Part shown: one piece after another, positions 8,451-17,655 of the stretch
How the letters are laid out: each line of letters opens with the position of its first letter
How positions within the stretch are numbered: position 1 is the stretch's first letter
Source: Pseudomonas chlororaphis
Lineage (GTDB): Bacteria > Pseudomonadota > Gammaproteobacteria > Pseudomonadales > Pseudomonadaceae
Assembly: GCF_000783395.1 (NCBI RefSeq)
Contig: NZ_JSFK01000029.1
Span: forward strand, 1-64,000
DNA length: 64,000 nucleotides
Direction: 5' to 3'
Notes under the pieces: generated by a model
What the model was told of the DNA's origin: nothing
Seen by the model: only the letters and a program-made list of their open reading frames with translations
Database searches by the model: none
Position numbers and translations under genes: made by a program

Positions 8451-8633
8451 TCAGCCCGGTTGTTTGCCCGGTTGCTGCAAACGGAATTTCTCTTTGCGTT
8501 CGATCTGCACGACTTGCGCGTTATGCACAGTGATTTCCACCGCGCCGAAACGCAGATCGCGCAGAGCGCTCTGGATTTCACGCAAGATGGTGCTTTCGTC
8601 CTGACCGTCAACGCTGCGAAGGGATGCGCTCAT
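8451..8633 (-). CDS. oscA: Small sulfur-starvation protein OscA (YezD/DUF2292)
   Basis: 60 aa. One DUF2292/YezD domain: ILREIQSALRDLRFGAVEITVHNAQVVQIERKEK in register with the family (broken here by position only). Start supported by AGGAG. From memory, oscA of Pseudomonas corrugata lies directly before sbp and is needed for growth on organosulfur sources and for chromate resistance. The same position is seen here. A biochemical role is not known; the fold suggests a small RNA- or protein-binding regulator. Lies at the head of the sulfate unit, below an AT-rich promoter region. Confidence 0.85.
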   Translation of the reverse strand: MSASLRSVDGQDESTILREIQSALRDLRFGAVEITVHNAQVVQIERKEKFRLQQPGKQPG

Positions 8634-8715
8634 GGTGCTGCTCCTTTGAATGGAATATGCCTGGCAGTGGGCGGCACTGCGTTCGGCGTAGGAGCAATAT
8701 AAGAGAGGCGCGGAT

Positions 8716-8740
8716 ATTCTTAAAAAGACTATTTAAGAAT
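8716..8740. promoter_or_regulatory. Inverted repeat in the oscA promoter region (CysB candidate site)
   Basis: ATTCTTAAA (8716-8724) and TTTAAGAAT (8732-8740) form a perfect 9-bp inverted repeat with 7 bases between, in an AT-rich stretch about 85-110 bases upstream of the oscA start, the only AT-rich part of the gap. Position and sequence fit a LysR-type (CysB) site; this is inference. Confidence 0.5.
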
Positions 8741-8761
8741 GTTTATATAACTGAAAAACTG

Positions 8762-8856
8762 ATCATTCCCACGCGCAGCAAAGGAATGCAGCCGGCGGCG
8801 CTCTGCGCCGCGATTTTGCTGTGGACGCGGAGCGCCCCGGGCGGTATTCCCACGCG
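8762..8856. repeat. Degenerate family D REP-like element
   Basis: ATTCCCACGCG appears at both ends (8764 on and 8843 on), and GGCGCTCTGCGCCGCG / GGACGCGGAGCGCCC lie inside. This resembles the elements at 4420 and 23749 but with broken symmetry. It fills the space between oscA and the converging 3' end of the GGDEF/EAL gene. Confidence 0.5.
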
Positions 8857-8872
8857 AAATGAAGGAACAAAT

Positions 8873-10804
8873 TCAGCCAATCACCGGAGTTCTCGCCCAA
8901 TCTATCTCCTGTGCCGGAACCGGCCGCCCAAACCAATACCCCTGCCCCAGATCACATTCCTGTCCCAACAGAAAAGCCGCCTGCTCAACCTGTTCGATAC
9001 CCTCGGCGTGCACCTGCATGCCCATGCTCCGGGCCAGCGCGATGATCACCCGGACAATCGCCGCGTCATCCTCATCCCACGGCAAGCCAGCAACGAAACC
9101 CTGATCGATCTTCAGCTTCTGCACCGGCAAGCGCTTGAGCCGCAACAGCGACGAATAACCGGTACCGAAATCATCGATGGCCAGGCGAATACCCAATTCG
9201 CGCAAACGATGCATCTGCTCTAACGCCACCTCCGGATCGTCCATCACCGCGCTTTCGGTGACTTCCAGTTCGAGATACACCGGATCCAGCCCGGTGTCGT
9301 GCAGCACCTGCGCCACCTGCTGGTACAACTCGCGCCGGGCGAACAACCGCGACGAAACATTGACCGCGACAAACGACAGCACCATCCCGGCCTGCTGCCA
9401 CTCACACATCTGCCGACACGCCTGCTGCATCACCCACGCGTCGATTTCGGCAATCAACCCGGTGCGTTCAGCGATCGGAATGAACTCCGCCGGCGACACC
9501 AGGCCACGCACCGGATGCTGCCAACGCACCAAGGCTTCGACGCCAATCAGGCGACTGGTTTTCAAGTCATGCACGGGTTGGTAGTAAACCCGCAGTTCCT
9601 GCTGCTCCAGCGCCCGGCGTAGCTCGAATGCGATCTCCACACGTTGCTGGGCGTGGGCGGTGAGTTCTTCGGTGTACAAGGCGTAACCGTTGCGACCGCT
9701 ACTTTTGGCCTTGAACAGCGCCGCATCGGCATTGCGCAACAGCTGCTCGGCGCTTAGCGCGTCGCTGGGGAACAGGCTGATGCCGAGGCTGGCGTTGATG
9801 AACAACTGATTGCCATCAATGCTGAACGGCTCCTTCAGCGCATCGAGAATACGTTGCGCCAGCGCTGCTGCCTGCACCGGCTGTGGACAACTCTCTGCCA
9901 ACACCGCGAACTCGTCGCCGCCCAGCCGCGCCAGGGTAATGCCGGGGCCAAACAGTTCTTGCAGGCGCGCCGCTACTGCCTTGAGCAAGCGATCGCCGAT
10001 GTTATGTCCGAGGCTGTCGTTGATCATTTTGAAGTGATCGAGATCCAGCATCAGCAATGCACAGCCGCGCTTGTGATTTTGCGCCGAGGCCAACGCCTGT
10101 TCGGCGCGGTCGCTGAACAGCAAGCGATTGGGCAGATCGGTCAGCGGGTCGTGGTGCGCGAGGTGCTTGAGTTCATGCTCGGAATCCTTGATCGCGCTGA
10201 TGTCGGAAAACACCGCAACGTAATGGCTGAGCCGGCCCTGATCATCGTGAATGACCCGAATGGTCTGCCACTGTGGATAAATCTCGCCGCTTTTTCGGCG
10301 GTTCCAGATTTCACCGCTCCATTCGCCCTGCGACTCAAGGGTGGCAAACATTGCCTGATAGAAACCTGACGGATGATGGCCGGATTTGAACAGGCTCGGC
10401 TGCTGCCCAATGACTTCTTCACGCTGATAACCGGTGATCTCCATGAACGCGCGATTAACGTGCACGATCAGCCCTTGGTGGTTGGTGACCAACACCCCTT
10501 CGCGGGTGCAATCGAACACGGCCGCCGCTTGACGCAGGCGTTCGCGATCGGCGTGGCGCTCGCGCAACCGCGCACCGATTCCGAGAAACTCGCACAAGCG
10601 CGCTCGCGCTAGAAAGATCAGTCCGGCGCTGAGCGCCGCAAACACGTAACCGCTGATCAGTTGCCATCGGGCAAGATCGACGGAGTTATCGAAGAAATTG
10701 TTTAATAAATGATCAGTACCCTGCAGCCAGACAGCGGCAAGCACGAGATAGAGCAGCGCTGCACGCAAAGCATCGCGGTAAGTGGCAGGCATTCGGCTAT
10801 CCAT
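8873..10804 (-). CDS. Membrane PAS-GGDEF-EAL protein (c-di-GMP turnover)
   Basis: 643 aa. Two membrane helices lie at residues 14-30 and 52-70, a PAS domain at about 95-215, GGDEF at 220-380 with an intact GGDEF motif (305-309), and EAL at about 395-640. EAL catalytic segments are intact (VEALVRW, VNVSS, VTESAVMDD, DDFGTGYSS, KIDQGF). No RxxD I-site precedes GGDEF. It probably works mainly as a phosphodiesterase, with the GGDEF part possibly regulatory. It diverges from desA. From memory this pairing matches PA0285 (PipA) and PA0286 (DesA). A signal in the PAS domain is unknown. Confidence 0.92.
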   Translation of the reverse strand: MDSRMPATYRDALRAALLYLVLAAVWLQGTDHLLNNFFDNSVDLARWQLISGYVFAALSAGLIFLARARLCEFLGIGARLRERHADRERLRQAAAVFDCTREGVLVTNHQGLIVHVNRAFMEITGYQREEVIGQQPSLFKSGHHPSGFYQAMFATLESQGEWSGEIWNRRKSGEIYPQWQTIRVIHDDQGRLSHYVAVFSDISAIKDSEHELKHLAHHDPLTDLPNRLLFSDRAEQALASAQNHKRGCALLMLDLDHFKMINDSLGHNIGDRLLKAVAARLQELFGPGITLARLGGDEFAVLAESCPQPVQAAALAQRILDALKEPFSIDGNQLFINASLGISLFPSDALSAEQLLRNADAALFKAKSSGRNGYALYTEELTAHAQQRVEIAFELRRALEQQELRVYYQPVHDLKTSRLIGVEALVRWQHPVRGLVSPAEFIPIAERTGLIAEIDAWVMQQACRQMCEWQQAGMVLSFVAVNVSSRLFARRELYQQVAQVLHDTGLDPVYLELEVTESAVMDDPEVALEQMHRLRELGIRLAIDDFGTGYSSLLRLKRLPVQKLKIDQGFVAGLPWDEDDAAIVRVIIALARSMGMQVHAEGIEQVEQAAFLLGQECDLGQGYWFGRPVPAQEIDWARTPVIG

Positions 10805-10938
10805 GTCCCTACAAAAAGGTTGGAATTATAGGTCAAGAAACATCCAGCGACTCTTATCTGAAAGGGCGACTGGTTTTATCTGTGTGCTTGGTGATAATGC
10901 AACGGCTGTTTTTATCTTTATCGAGGGCCCTATAGCCT

Positions 10939-12123
10939 ATGTGGTACGAAGGTTTTCTTGGCTTGTCGGCCTGGTCTCTGGTCGCAGTCACTCTGCTGAT
11001 GACCCACGTGACGATTGTTGCCGTCACGGTCTATCTGCACCGCTACTCAGCCCATCGCTCGCTGGAGCTGAATGCCGGCCTGAAGCACTTTTTCCGTTTC
11101 TGGCTGTGGCTGACCACGGCGCAGAACACCCGCGAGTGGACCGCCATCCACCGTAAGCATCACGCCAAGTGCGAAACCGAAGACGACCCGCACAGCCCGG
11201 TCATCAAAGGCCTTTCCACCGTACTTCGCACCGGCGCCGAGCTGTATCGCGCCGAAGCGCAGAATCCGGAAACCCTGCGCATCTACGGCAAGAACTGCCC
11301 CGAAGACTGGATCGAACGCAACCTCTACAGCCGCTACCCGCTGCTGGGCGTGGCGATCATGGGCGTTATCGACCTGCTGCTGTTCGGTACCATCGGCATC
11401 ACCATCTGGGCGATCCAGATGATGTGGATCCCGGTGTGGGCCGCTGGCGTGATCAACGGTCTGGGCCATGCCGTCGGCTATCGCAACTTCGAATGCCGCG
11501 ACGCAGCGACCAATCTGGTGCCATGGGGCATCCTGATCGGCGGCGAAGAACTGCACAACAACCATCACACCTACCCTAACTCGGCCAAGCTGTCGGTGAA
11601 GAAGTGGGAGTTCGACCTCGGTTGGGCGTGGATCAAAGTCTTCAGCTTCCTGCGTCTGGCCAAGGTTCAACGCGTGGCACCGATCGCCCACCGTGTCGAA
11701 GGCAAGGGCAGTCTGGACATGGACACCGCCATGGCCATCCTCAACAACCGTTTCCAGATCATGGCTCAATACCGCAAATTGGTGATCGGCCCGCTGGTCA
11801 AACAAGAGCTGGCCAAGGTCGATCATTCGGTACGTCACCAGTTCCACCGCGCCAAACGCCTGCTGTCGCGGGAAACCAGCCTGCTGGAAGATCGCCATCA
11901 CTTGCGCATCCAGACCATGCTCGAGCACAGCCAGGCGCTGAAGGTAATCTACGAAAAACGCCTCGCTCTGCAGCAGATCTGGGTCAAGACCAGTGCAAAT
12001 GGCCACGACATGCTCGCAGCCATCAAAGAGTGGATTCACGAAGCAGAAGCCAGCGGCATCCAGTCCCTGCGCGAATTTGCGGATCAGTTGAAAACCTACT
12101 CGCTGCGTCCTGCAGCAGTCTGA
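10939..12123 (+). CDS. desA: Phospholipid delta-9 fatty acid desaturase DesA
   Basis: 394 aa membrane di-iron desaturase. The three His boxes are present: HRYSAH (34-39), HRKHH (71-75) and HNNHH (206-210). Hydrophobic spans lie at 8-32 and 140-180. The family introduces a cis double bond into acyl chains of membrane phospholipids under oxygen. The C-terminal ~150 residues are a charged, helical extension. A GAGGG sits 12 bases before the ATG. It diverges from the GGDEF/EAL gene and is followed by a strong hairpin. Confidence 0.92.
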   Translation: MWYEGFLGLSAWSLVAVTLLMTHVTIVAVTVYLHRYSAHRSLELNAGLKHFFRFWLWLTTAQNTREWTAIHRKHHAKCETEDDPHSPVIKGLSTVLRTGAELYRAEAQNPETLRIYGKNCPEDWIERNLYSRYPLLGVAIMGVIDLLLFGTIGITIWAIQMMWIPVWAAGVINGLGHAVGYRNFECRDAATNLVPWGILIGGEELHNNHHTYPNSAKLSVKKWEFDLGWAWIKVFSFLRLAKVQRVAPIAHRVEGKGSLDMDTAMAILNNRFQIMAQYRKLVIGPLVKQELAKVDHSVRHQFHRAKRLLSRETSLLEDRHHLRIQTMLEHSQALKVIYEKRLALQQIWVKTSANGHDMLAAIKEWIHEAEASGIQSLREFADQLKTYSLRPAAV

Positions 12124-12134
12124 GACCGTTGATC

Positions 12135-12159
12135 GGTGCACCCGGCTCCCGGGTGCACC
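12135..12159 (+). terminator. Hairpin after desA
   Basis: Perfect 11-bp stem GGTGCACCCGG/CCGGGTGCACC with a 3-base loop, starting 12 bases after the desA stop. No clear T-run follows, so termination is probable but not certain. Confidence 0.55.
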
Positions 12160-12266
12160 CTTCGGAACTTCGCTAAAAATCGCCTATCTCAAAGACACTT
12201 CGCCATCCCGGCGGGCTGTACTGTGGCCGTTGTCGAATTGCGGCACGTCCTTTGAGATCTGTGCCG

Positions 12267-13256
12267 ATGGTCAACAACAATCAAAAAGACTCATCCTTCC
12301 CGCAGTGGCCCGAGGCCGCGCAAACCCTGATGGCGTTGATGCACGCCCAAGGCGAAGTGGCTCGTTTGAGCGAACGCGAACAGCTGTTCAGCTCCTTGCT
12401 GGTCAGCGTCAACGCCGTGCTTTGGGCCTTCAACTGGGAAACCCGGCAGGTGCTGTACGTCAGCCCCGCCTACGAACGGATTTTCGGCCGCTCCGCCGGC
12501 CTCCTGCTCGCCGACTACAACCAGTGGCGCGACAGCATCTACCCCGACGACCTGGAATACGCCGAACGCAGCCTTGCCGAAGTGCTGCACAAAGGTGCGG
12601 TGGAAGATCGCGAATACCGGATCATTGCCGCCGACGGCCAGGTGCGCTGGCTCAGCGACAAATGCTTCATCAACCGTCAGGACGAGCCGGGGCAACCGGT
12701 AATCATCGTCGGCATCGCCGAGGACATCACCGACAAGAAGCAGATGGAAACCGAGCTGCATCGTCTGGCGACCACCGACGTACTGACGCAAAGCAGCAAT
12801 CGTCGACACTTCTTCGAGTGCGCCAACCGCGAGTTCGAAGAAGCGCGTGTACAGGGCGCGCAAATGGCCTTTCTACTGCTGGATATCGATGACTTCAAAA
12901 TGATCAACGACACCTACGGCCACCCGGAGGGCGATAACGTGCTGCAGCGGATTGCCGAGTGCGGACGCGGCTCGTTGCGCCGGGGCGATCTGTTCGGGCG
13001 AATTGGCGGGGAAGAATTTGCAGCAGTGTTTCCGGGCTGTGCGCCGGACATGGCCATGCAGGTGGCTGAGCGGCTGCAGCAGGAGATTCAGCGTCTGAGC
13101 TTCAGCCATGACGGCCAGACGTTCGGCATCACCGTGAGCCAGGGGCTGACCAGCCTTACCGGAGAAGACGAAAGCCTCGACAGCCTGTTCGCCCGAGCGG
13201 ATGCGGCGATGTATGAGGCTAAACGGCAGGGCAAGAACCGGATTATCTCTGCCTGA
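12267..13256 (+). CDS. PAS-GGDEF diguanylate cyclase with I-site
   Basis: 329 aa. A PAS domain spans about residues 40-158 (SPAYERIFGRS, YRIIAADGQVRWLSDKCF) and GGDEF spans 160-328. The active-site motif is GGEEF (247-251). An RRGD I-site (238-241) ends exactly five residues before it, which predicts product inhibition. Soluble: no membrane helix. Makes c-di-GMP from two GTP. I prefer ATG 12267; a TTG 15 bases upstream is in frame and neither start has a strong Shine-Dalgarno. It lies in tandem after desA. Confidence 0.9.
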   Translation: MVNNNQKDSSFPQWPEAAQTLMALMHAQGEVARLSEREQLFSSLLVSVNAVLWAFNWETRQVLYVSPAYERIFGRSAGLLLADYNQWRDSIYPDDLEYAERSLAEVLHKGAVEDREYRIIAADGQVRWLSDKCFINRQDEPGQPVIIVGIAEDITDKKQMETELHRLATTDVLTQSSNRRHFFECANREFEEARVQGAQMAFLLLDIDDFKMINDTYGHPEGDNVLQRIAECGRGSLRRGDLFGRIGGEEFAAVFPGCAPDMAMQVAERLQQEIQRLSFSHDGQTFGITVSQGLTSLTGEDESLDSLFARADAAMYEAKRQGKNRIISA

Positions 13257-13286
13257 TCCCCGTCCTCCCGCCTCAACACAAACCCA

Positions 13287-13376
13287 CTGTGGGAGCGAGC
13301 CTGCTCGCGAGAGCGTCGTATCAGACAATGATGTGCTGAATGACAATCCGTCTTCGCGAGCAGGCTCGCTCCCACA
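13287..13376. repeat. REP pair, family B (GTGGGAGCGAGCCTGCTCGCGA)
   Basis: Copy 1 at 13287-13312 and an inverted copy at 13353-13376 flank a 40-base centre, between the converging cyclase and REC-HDOD genes. A related shorter element is at 40037-40090. Confidence 0.85.
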
Positions 13377-13398
13377 TTTGGAATATTGGTGAGCCGGG

Positions 13399-14610
13399 TC
13401 ATTTACGCATCCGCATCAACTCCGGCAGCCCAATCTTCAGCAACCGCGCCGTGCGGCTCTTCGCCAGTTCCTCAACGCCCTCATGCTCGGTCAAGCGGGC
13501 CATCTGCGCCGCCATGTTCATCACCAGCGCCTCACGGGAATACACCCCGCCGCCGAGCTGGTAGACCGAGGCAATCAGCTCACGCAGCTCCAGCGGCAAT
13601 CGCCAGCGGGTACGCAGGGCCGAACCATACGCCGCGCCAAATTCCGCCAGCGCCTCGCCGACTTCCTCCAGCTCATCCAGCGCACCGCCGGCCTGCTGCC
13701 ATTCCTGTAAGCAACGCAGCAGCGCCAGATCACCCAAGCGATGGAGCATGCCCGCGCAGTAACAGCGCTCCTGGTCCAGATCGAGCAGGCGCGCCAAGGT
13801 GCGCGCGTATTCAGCGGTGTGCAGCGACAAGCCCCAGTAACGCTCGGCGTAGTCCGCCAGACAAGGATCGCTGAGCTTGGCGCTGCGCTTGAGTGCCAGC
13901 CCCAGAATCAGGTTCATGCTCTGCCCGGTGCCCAGGCGATGCAGGGCTTGAGCCAGCGTTTGAACCGGTGCGCCGTGGTGCTGAGCCGCGCTGTTGGCCG
14001 CAGCGATCAACACCGCCGTGATCTGCGGATCGGTTTTGATCTCATCTTCCAGCAGCTTCAGATCAAGGCCATTGGGATTGAGGCTGCGCTTCACCGCCAC
14101 CTGCACATCCGTCATCAACGGCGCGCCGTCGGCCTGCTCGCGGCGGCGTTCAAGGAATATCGACAAGGTCATGCCCGGTGCCAATGCCGGCACCTCACAG
14201 AACACTTCTTCACCGGCATTCAGCAGTAAACCCTGCAAACGCTCGGTCAGGCTTTCCATATTCAGCGGCTTGGTCAGGTAGGCCGTGGGCGCTAACGGAA
14301 TCGCTTCACGCACACTGGCGCTGTCGTTGCGGCTGCTCATCAGGATGAACGGCAACGGTGGGTTGCGTTTGCGCTGACGAACACTGCGCAGCACGCTCAA
14401 ACCGTCGATGCCGGGCAACTCCCAATCGACGATCGCCAGGTCATAAGGCACTTCACTGAGCAATGACAGGGCTTGCTGCCCGTCGGCGCACAAGTCTATC
14501 CGCGCATCGCAACGCACGTTCAGGAGCACTTGTTTGAGCAGGTCCCGGGACCACGGATCGGCCTCGGCAATCAGCACTCGGGGTACGGCGGGTAAATCAA
14601 CGGCAGTCAT
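13399..14610 (-). CDS. REC-HDOD signalling protein
   Basis: 403 aa from the ATG with GGAGA upstream. Receiver domain at residues 8-125 with acidic residues in IAEAD, phospho-acceptor Asp62 (AIVDWELPG) and the Lys in YLTKPLN. The second half (about 190-390) is an HDOD domain (LLEDEIKTDPQITAVLIAAAN ... ALHRLGTGQSMNLILGLAL). HDOD is HD-related but lacks the full catalytic His-Asp pair, so it is taken as a signalling, non-hydrolytic module. No kinase gene is adjacent. It sits after the gabT terminator and faces the PAS-GGDEF gene. Confidence 0.85.
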   Translation of the reverse strand: MTAVDLPAVPRVLIAEADPWSRDLLKQVLLNVRCDARIDLCADGQQALSLLSEVPYDLAIVDWELPGIDGLSVLRSVRQRKRNPPLPFILMSSRNDSASVREAIPLAPTAYLTKPLNMESLTERLQGLLLNAGEEVFCEVPALAPGMTLSIFLERRREQADGAPLMTDVQVAVKRSLNPNGLDLKLLEDEIKTDPQITAVLIAAANSAAQHHGAPVQTLAQALHRLGTGQSMNLILGLALKRSAKLSDPCLADYAERYWGLSLHTAEYARTLARLLDLDQERCYCAGMLHRLGDLALLRCLQEWQQAGGALDELEEVGEALAEFGAAYGSALRTRWRLPLELRELIASVYQLGGGVYSREALVMNMAAQMARLTEHEGVEELAKSRTARLLKIGLPELMRMRK

Positions 14611-14695
14611 GCGCGCTCTCCCTTGCAATGCCTGAACCTTAGCCAATGCTGGCCTTTCGATACAGCGCAAAAGCAATTGATATGTTCACGGGACG

Positions 14696-14723
14696 AAAAA
14701 AACCCGCCGAAGCGGGTTTTTTT
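14696..14723. terminator. Bidirectional intrinsic terminator after gabT
   Basis: A seven-A run (14696-14702), stem CCCGC/GCGGG with a CGAA loop (14703-14716), then seven T (14717-14723). It reads as an intrinsic terminator on both strands. It lies about 27 bases after the gabT stop. Confidence 0.9.
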
Positions 14724-14749
14724 GTCTATCCGATCACACAGTGCTCGGC

Positions 14750-16027
14750 TTACAGCTCCGAGAAGCACTCTTCGATGATCGCCAGACCTTTATCCAGTTG
14801 CTCGTCCGGCGAAGTCAGCGGTACCAGGACGCGCAGAACGTTGCCGTAGGTGCCGCAGGACAGCAGGATCAGACCCTTGTCGCGCGCCTTGGCCACAACG
14901 GACGCTACTGCTGCAGCGTTCGGCTTGTGGCTGTCGCCGTTTTCGAACAGCTCGACCGCGATCATCGCGCCCAGGGCTCGGACTTCGCCGATCACCGGGT
15001 ACTTGGCCTGGATAGCTTTCAGGCCAGTGACCAGACGCTCGCCAACAGCCTTGCAGCGGTCCAGAAGTTGTTCTTCTTCGAACACTTCCATCACCGCCAG
15101 TGCAGCGGCGCAAGCGATCGGGCTACCAGCGTAAGTGCCGCCCAAGCCGCCTGGAGCGATGGCGTCCATGTATTCGGCCTTGCCGCACACGCCGGCCAGC
15201 GGGAAGCCGCCAGCGATGGATTTGGCGAAGGTGGTCAGGTCGGCAGCAACGCCCATCTGTTCCATGGCGAAGAAAGTGCCGGTACGACCGGCGCCGGTCT
15301 GTACTTCGTCAGCGATCAGCAGGATGCCGTGCTGGTCGCACAACGCACGCAGACGCTTCATGAATTCCTTCGGCGCAACGTAGAAACCACCTTCACCCTG
15401 TACAGGCTCGATGATGATCGCGGCGATGTCTTTCGGCTCGGCGTCGTTCTTGAAGATGCGCTCGATGGAAGCGATCGAATCGTCGATGCTCACGCCGTGC
15501 AGTTCGTTCGGGTACAGCGCGCGGAAGATGCCGCCTGGCATCAGGCCCATGCCGGCCGAGTACGGCACGACTTTACCGGTCAGGCCCAGAGTCATCATGG
15601 TGCGACCGTGGTAGGCGCCGGTGAAGGCGATCACGCCGGCGCGACCAGTGGCAGCACGGGCGATTTTCACGGCGTTTTCCACGGCTTCGGAACCGGTGGT
15701 GACCAGCAGGGTTTTCTTGGCGAAGTCACCTGGCACCTTGGCGTTGATTTTTTCGCACAGCTCAACGTACGGCTCGTAAGCCAGCACCTGGAAGCAAGTG
15801 TGAGTCAGCTTGTTCAGCTGTTCGGTCACGGCGGCGATGATTTTCGGGTGCACGTGGCCGGTGTTCAGTACAGCAATGCCGCCGGCGAAGTCGATGAACT
15901 CACGACCTTCAACGTCAGTCACGGTAGCGTTCTTGGCCGACTCAGCGAAGATCGGGTGAATCTGGCCAACACCACGTGGAACAGCTGCGGTACGACGGGC
16001 CATCAGTTCAGCGTTAGTCTTGCTCAT
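14750..16027 (-). CDS. gabT: 4-aminobutyrate aminotransferase
   Basis: 425 aa, the usual length. The chosen start is the ATG giving MSKTNAELM, with AGGAC upstream. Class-III PLP fold: PLP-binding TGSEAVENAVK near 111-121, Asp240 in LLIADEVQTG, and the Schiff-base Lys269 in TTFAKSIAGGFP. Transfers the amino group of GABA to 2-oxoglutarate, giving succinic semialdehyde, which GabD oxidises. It follows gabD after 185 bases. That gap holds hairpins, so gabT may be partly uncoupled from gabD. Confidence 0.96.
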   Translation of the reverse strand: MSKTNAELMARRTAAVPRGVGQIHPIFAESAKNATVTDVEGREFIDFAGGIAVLNTGHVHPKIIAAVTEQLNKLTHTCFQVLAYEPYVELCEKINAKVPGDFAKKTLLVTTGSEAVENAVKIARAATGRAGVIAFTGAYHGRTMMTLGLTGKVVPYSAGMGLMPGGIFRALYPNELHGVSIDDSIASIERIFKNDAEPKDIAAIIIEPVQGEGGFYVAPKEFMKRLRALCDQHGILLIADEVQTGAGRTGTFFAMEQMGVAADLTTFAKSIAGGFPLAGVCGKAEYMDAIAPGGLGGTYAGSPIACAAALAVMEVFEEEQLLDRCKAVGERLVTGLKAIQAKYPVIGEVRALGAMIAVELFENGDSHKPNAAAVASVVAKARDKGLILLSCGTYGNVLRVLVPLTSPDEQLDKGLAIIEECFSEL

Positions 16028-16158
16028 TACAGTCCTCATTCGCCACTCATCGGGCGGCGTGGTTCAAGGATTAAGCGGGAGAAATCGACGGTGGCAGCAT
16101 GCGATGATCGACTGCCACGGCGTTCCTGGCCGCAGAGAAAATTCCGGTTTGAAACCAC

Positions 16159-16191
16159 GCAAAGGGACAGCGCTCTCGTGCCCTTTGCGTT
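16159..16191 (-). terminator. Hairpins in the gabD-gabT gap
   Basis: ACGCAAAGGG and CCCTTTGCGT (about 16159-16191) form a 10-bp stem just after the gabD stop. A second stem GTGGCAG/CTGCCAC spans about 16091-16117. No long T-run follows either. They may process or partly terminate the gabD message. Confidence 0.5.
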
Positions 16192-16212
16192 TGCAGCGAT
16201 CCTTGTCCGAGC

Positions 16213-17655
16213 TTAGATGCCCAGGCAGAGGTATTTGATTTCCAGGTAATCTTCGATGCCGTACTTGGAGCCTTCACGGCCCAGGCCCGAGGCCTTGATG
16301 CCGCCGAACGGCGCGACTTCGTTGGAGATCAGCCCGGTGTTGACGCCGACCATGCCGTATTCCAGCGCTTCCGCGACACGGAACACTCGGCCCAGATCAC
16401 GAGCGTAGAAGTACGAAGCCAGACCGAACTCGGTGTCGTTGGACATCGCGATCACTTCGGCTTCATCTTTGAAGCGGAACAGCGGCGCCAGCGGACCGAA
16501 AGTTTCTTCCTTGGCCACAGCAGCATTTTTCGGCACGTTGGTGAGGATGGTCGGCTCGAAGAAGTTGCCTTCCATCGCCTTACCACCCGCCAGCACGGTG
16601 GCGCCTTTGGAGACTGCGTCAGCGATGTGCTCTTGTACTTTGGCCACGGCTTTTTCGTCGATCAGCGGGCCTGTGGTGGTGCCGTCTTCCAGACCGTTGC
16701 CGATCTTCAGTTTGGCCACGGCCACTTTCAGCTTCTCGGCGAACGCGTCGTAGACCGAATCCTGGATGTACAGACGGTTGGCGCAGACGCAGGTCTGGCC
16801 GTTGTTGCGGTACTTGGAAATGATCGCGCCTTCGACGGCCTTATCCAGGTCCGCGTCGTCGAACACGATGAACGGCGCGTTGCCGCCCAGTTCCAGCGAG
16901 ACTTTCTTGATGTCCTTGGCACATTCCGACATCAGTTGACGACCGATTTCGGTCGAACCGGTGAAGGACAGCTTGCGCACGATCGGGTTGCTGGTCAGCT
17001 CGCTGCCGATGTCGCCGGCGCTGCCCGACACCACGCTGAACACGCCCGCAGGAATGCCCGCGCGCTGAGCCAGTTCGGCCAAGGCGAAAGCGGAGAATGG
17101 AGTTTGCGAAGCAGGCTTGAGCACCATGGTGCAACCGGCAGCCAGCGCTGGACCGGCCTTGCGGGTAATCATCGCCGCCGGGAAGTTCCACGGAGTGATC
17201 GCGGCGGTCACGCCGATTGGCTGCTTGATCACGATCAGACGCTTGTCTGGCTGGTGACCCGGAATCACGTCACCGTAGATGCGCTTGGCTTCTTCGGCGA
17301 ACCACTCGATGAACGAAGCGGCGTAAACGATTTCGCCCTTGGCTTCGGCCAGCGGCTTGCCCTGTTCGAGGGTCATCAGGCGCGCGAGGTCGTCCTGGTT
17401 CTCGATCATCAGTTCGAACCAGCGACGCAGCTTGCCGGCACGCTCTTTGGCGGTCAGTGCACGCCAGGCCGGCAGCGCCTTGTCAGCGGCTTCAATGGCA
17501 CGGCGGGTTTCGGCAGCGCCCATTTTCGGCACGGTACCGAGGATTTCGCCGGTGGCCGGGTTATTAACCTTGATCGTCTGACCGTTGTCCGCATCGACCC
17601 AAGCGCCATCAATGAAGGCTTGCTGGCGGAACAACAGGGTGTCTTTAAGCTGCAT
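16213..17655 (-). CDS. gabD: Succinate-semialdehyde dehydrogenase (NADP)
   Basis: 480 aa, family length. Start ATG with AAGGA about 9 bases upstream. ALDH motifs: cofactor-binding TPWNFP (154-159), FTGSTEIG (231-238), general base Glu255 (LELGGNAPF) and catalytic Cys289 (NNGQTCVCANR). Oxidises succinic semialdehyde to succinate, closing the GABA shunt opened by GabT. First gene of the pair. Confidence 0.96.
   Translation of the reverse strand: MQLKDTLLFRQQAFIDGAWVDADNGQTIKVNNPATGEILGTVPKMGAAETRRAIEAADKALPAWRALTAKERAGKLRRWFELMIENQDDLARLMTLEQGKPLAEAKGEIVYAASFIEWFAEEAKRIYGDVIPGHQPDKRLIVIKQPIGVTAAITPWNFPAAMITRKAGPALAAGCTMVLKPASQTPFSAFALAELAQRAGIPAGVFSVVSGSAGDIGSELTSNPIVRKLSFTGSTEIGRQLMSECAKDIKKVSLELGGNAPFIVFDDADLDKAVEGAIISKYRNNGQTCVCANRLYIQDSVYDAFAEKLKVAVAKLKIGNGLEDGTTTGPLIDEKAVAKVQEHIADAVSKGATVLAGGKAMEGNFFEPTILTNVPKNAAVAKEETFGPLAPLFRFKDEAEVIAMSNDTEFGLASYFYARDLGRVFRVAEALEYGMVGVNTGLISNEVAPFGGIKASGLGREGSKYGIEDYLEIKYLCLGI

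Noticed and set aside
8873..10804. RxxD I-site in the GGDEF/EAL protein
   Set aside because: No Arg-x-x-Asp precedes GGDEF at the required distance.
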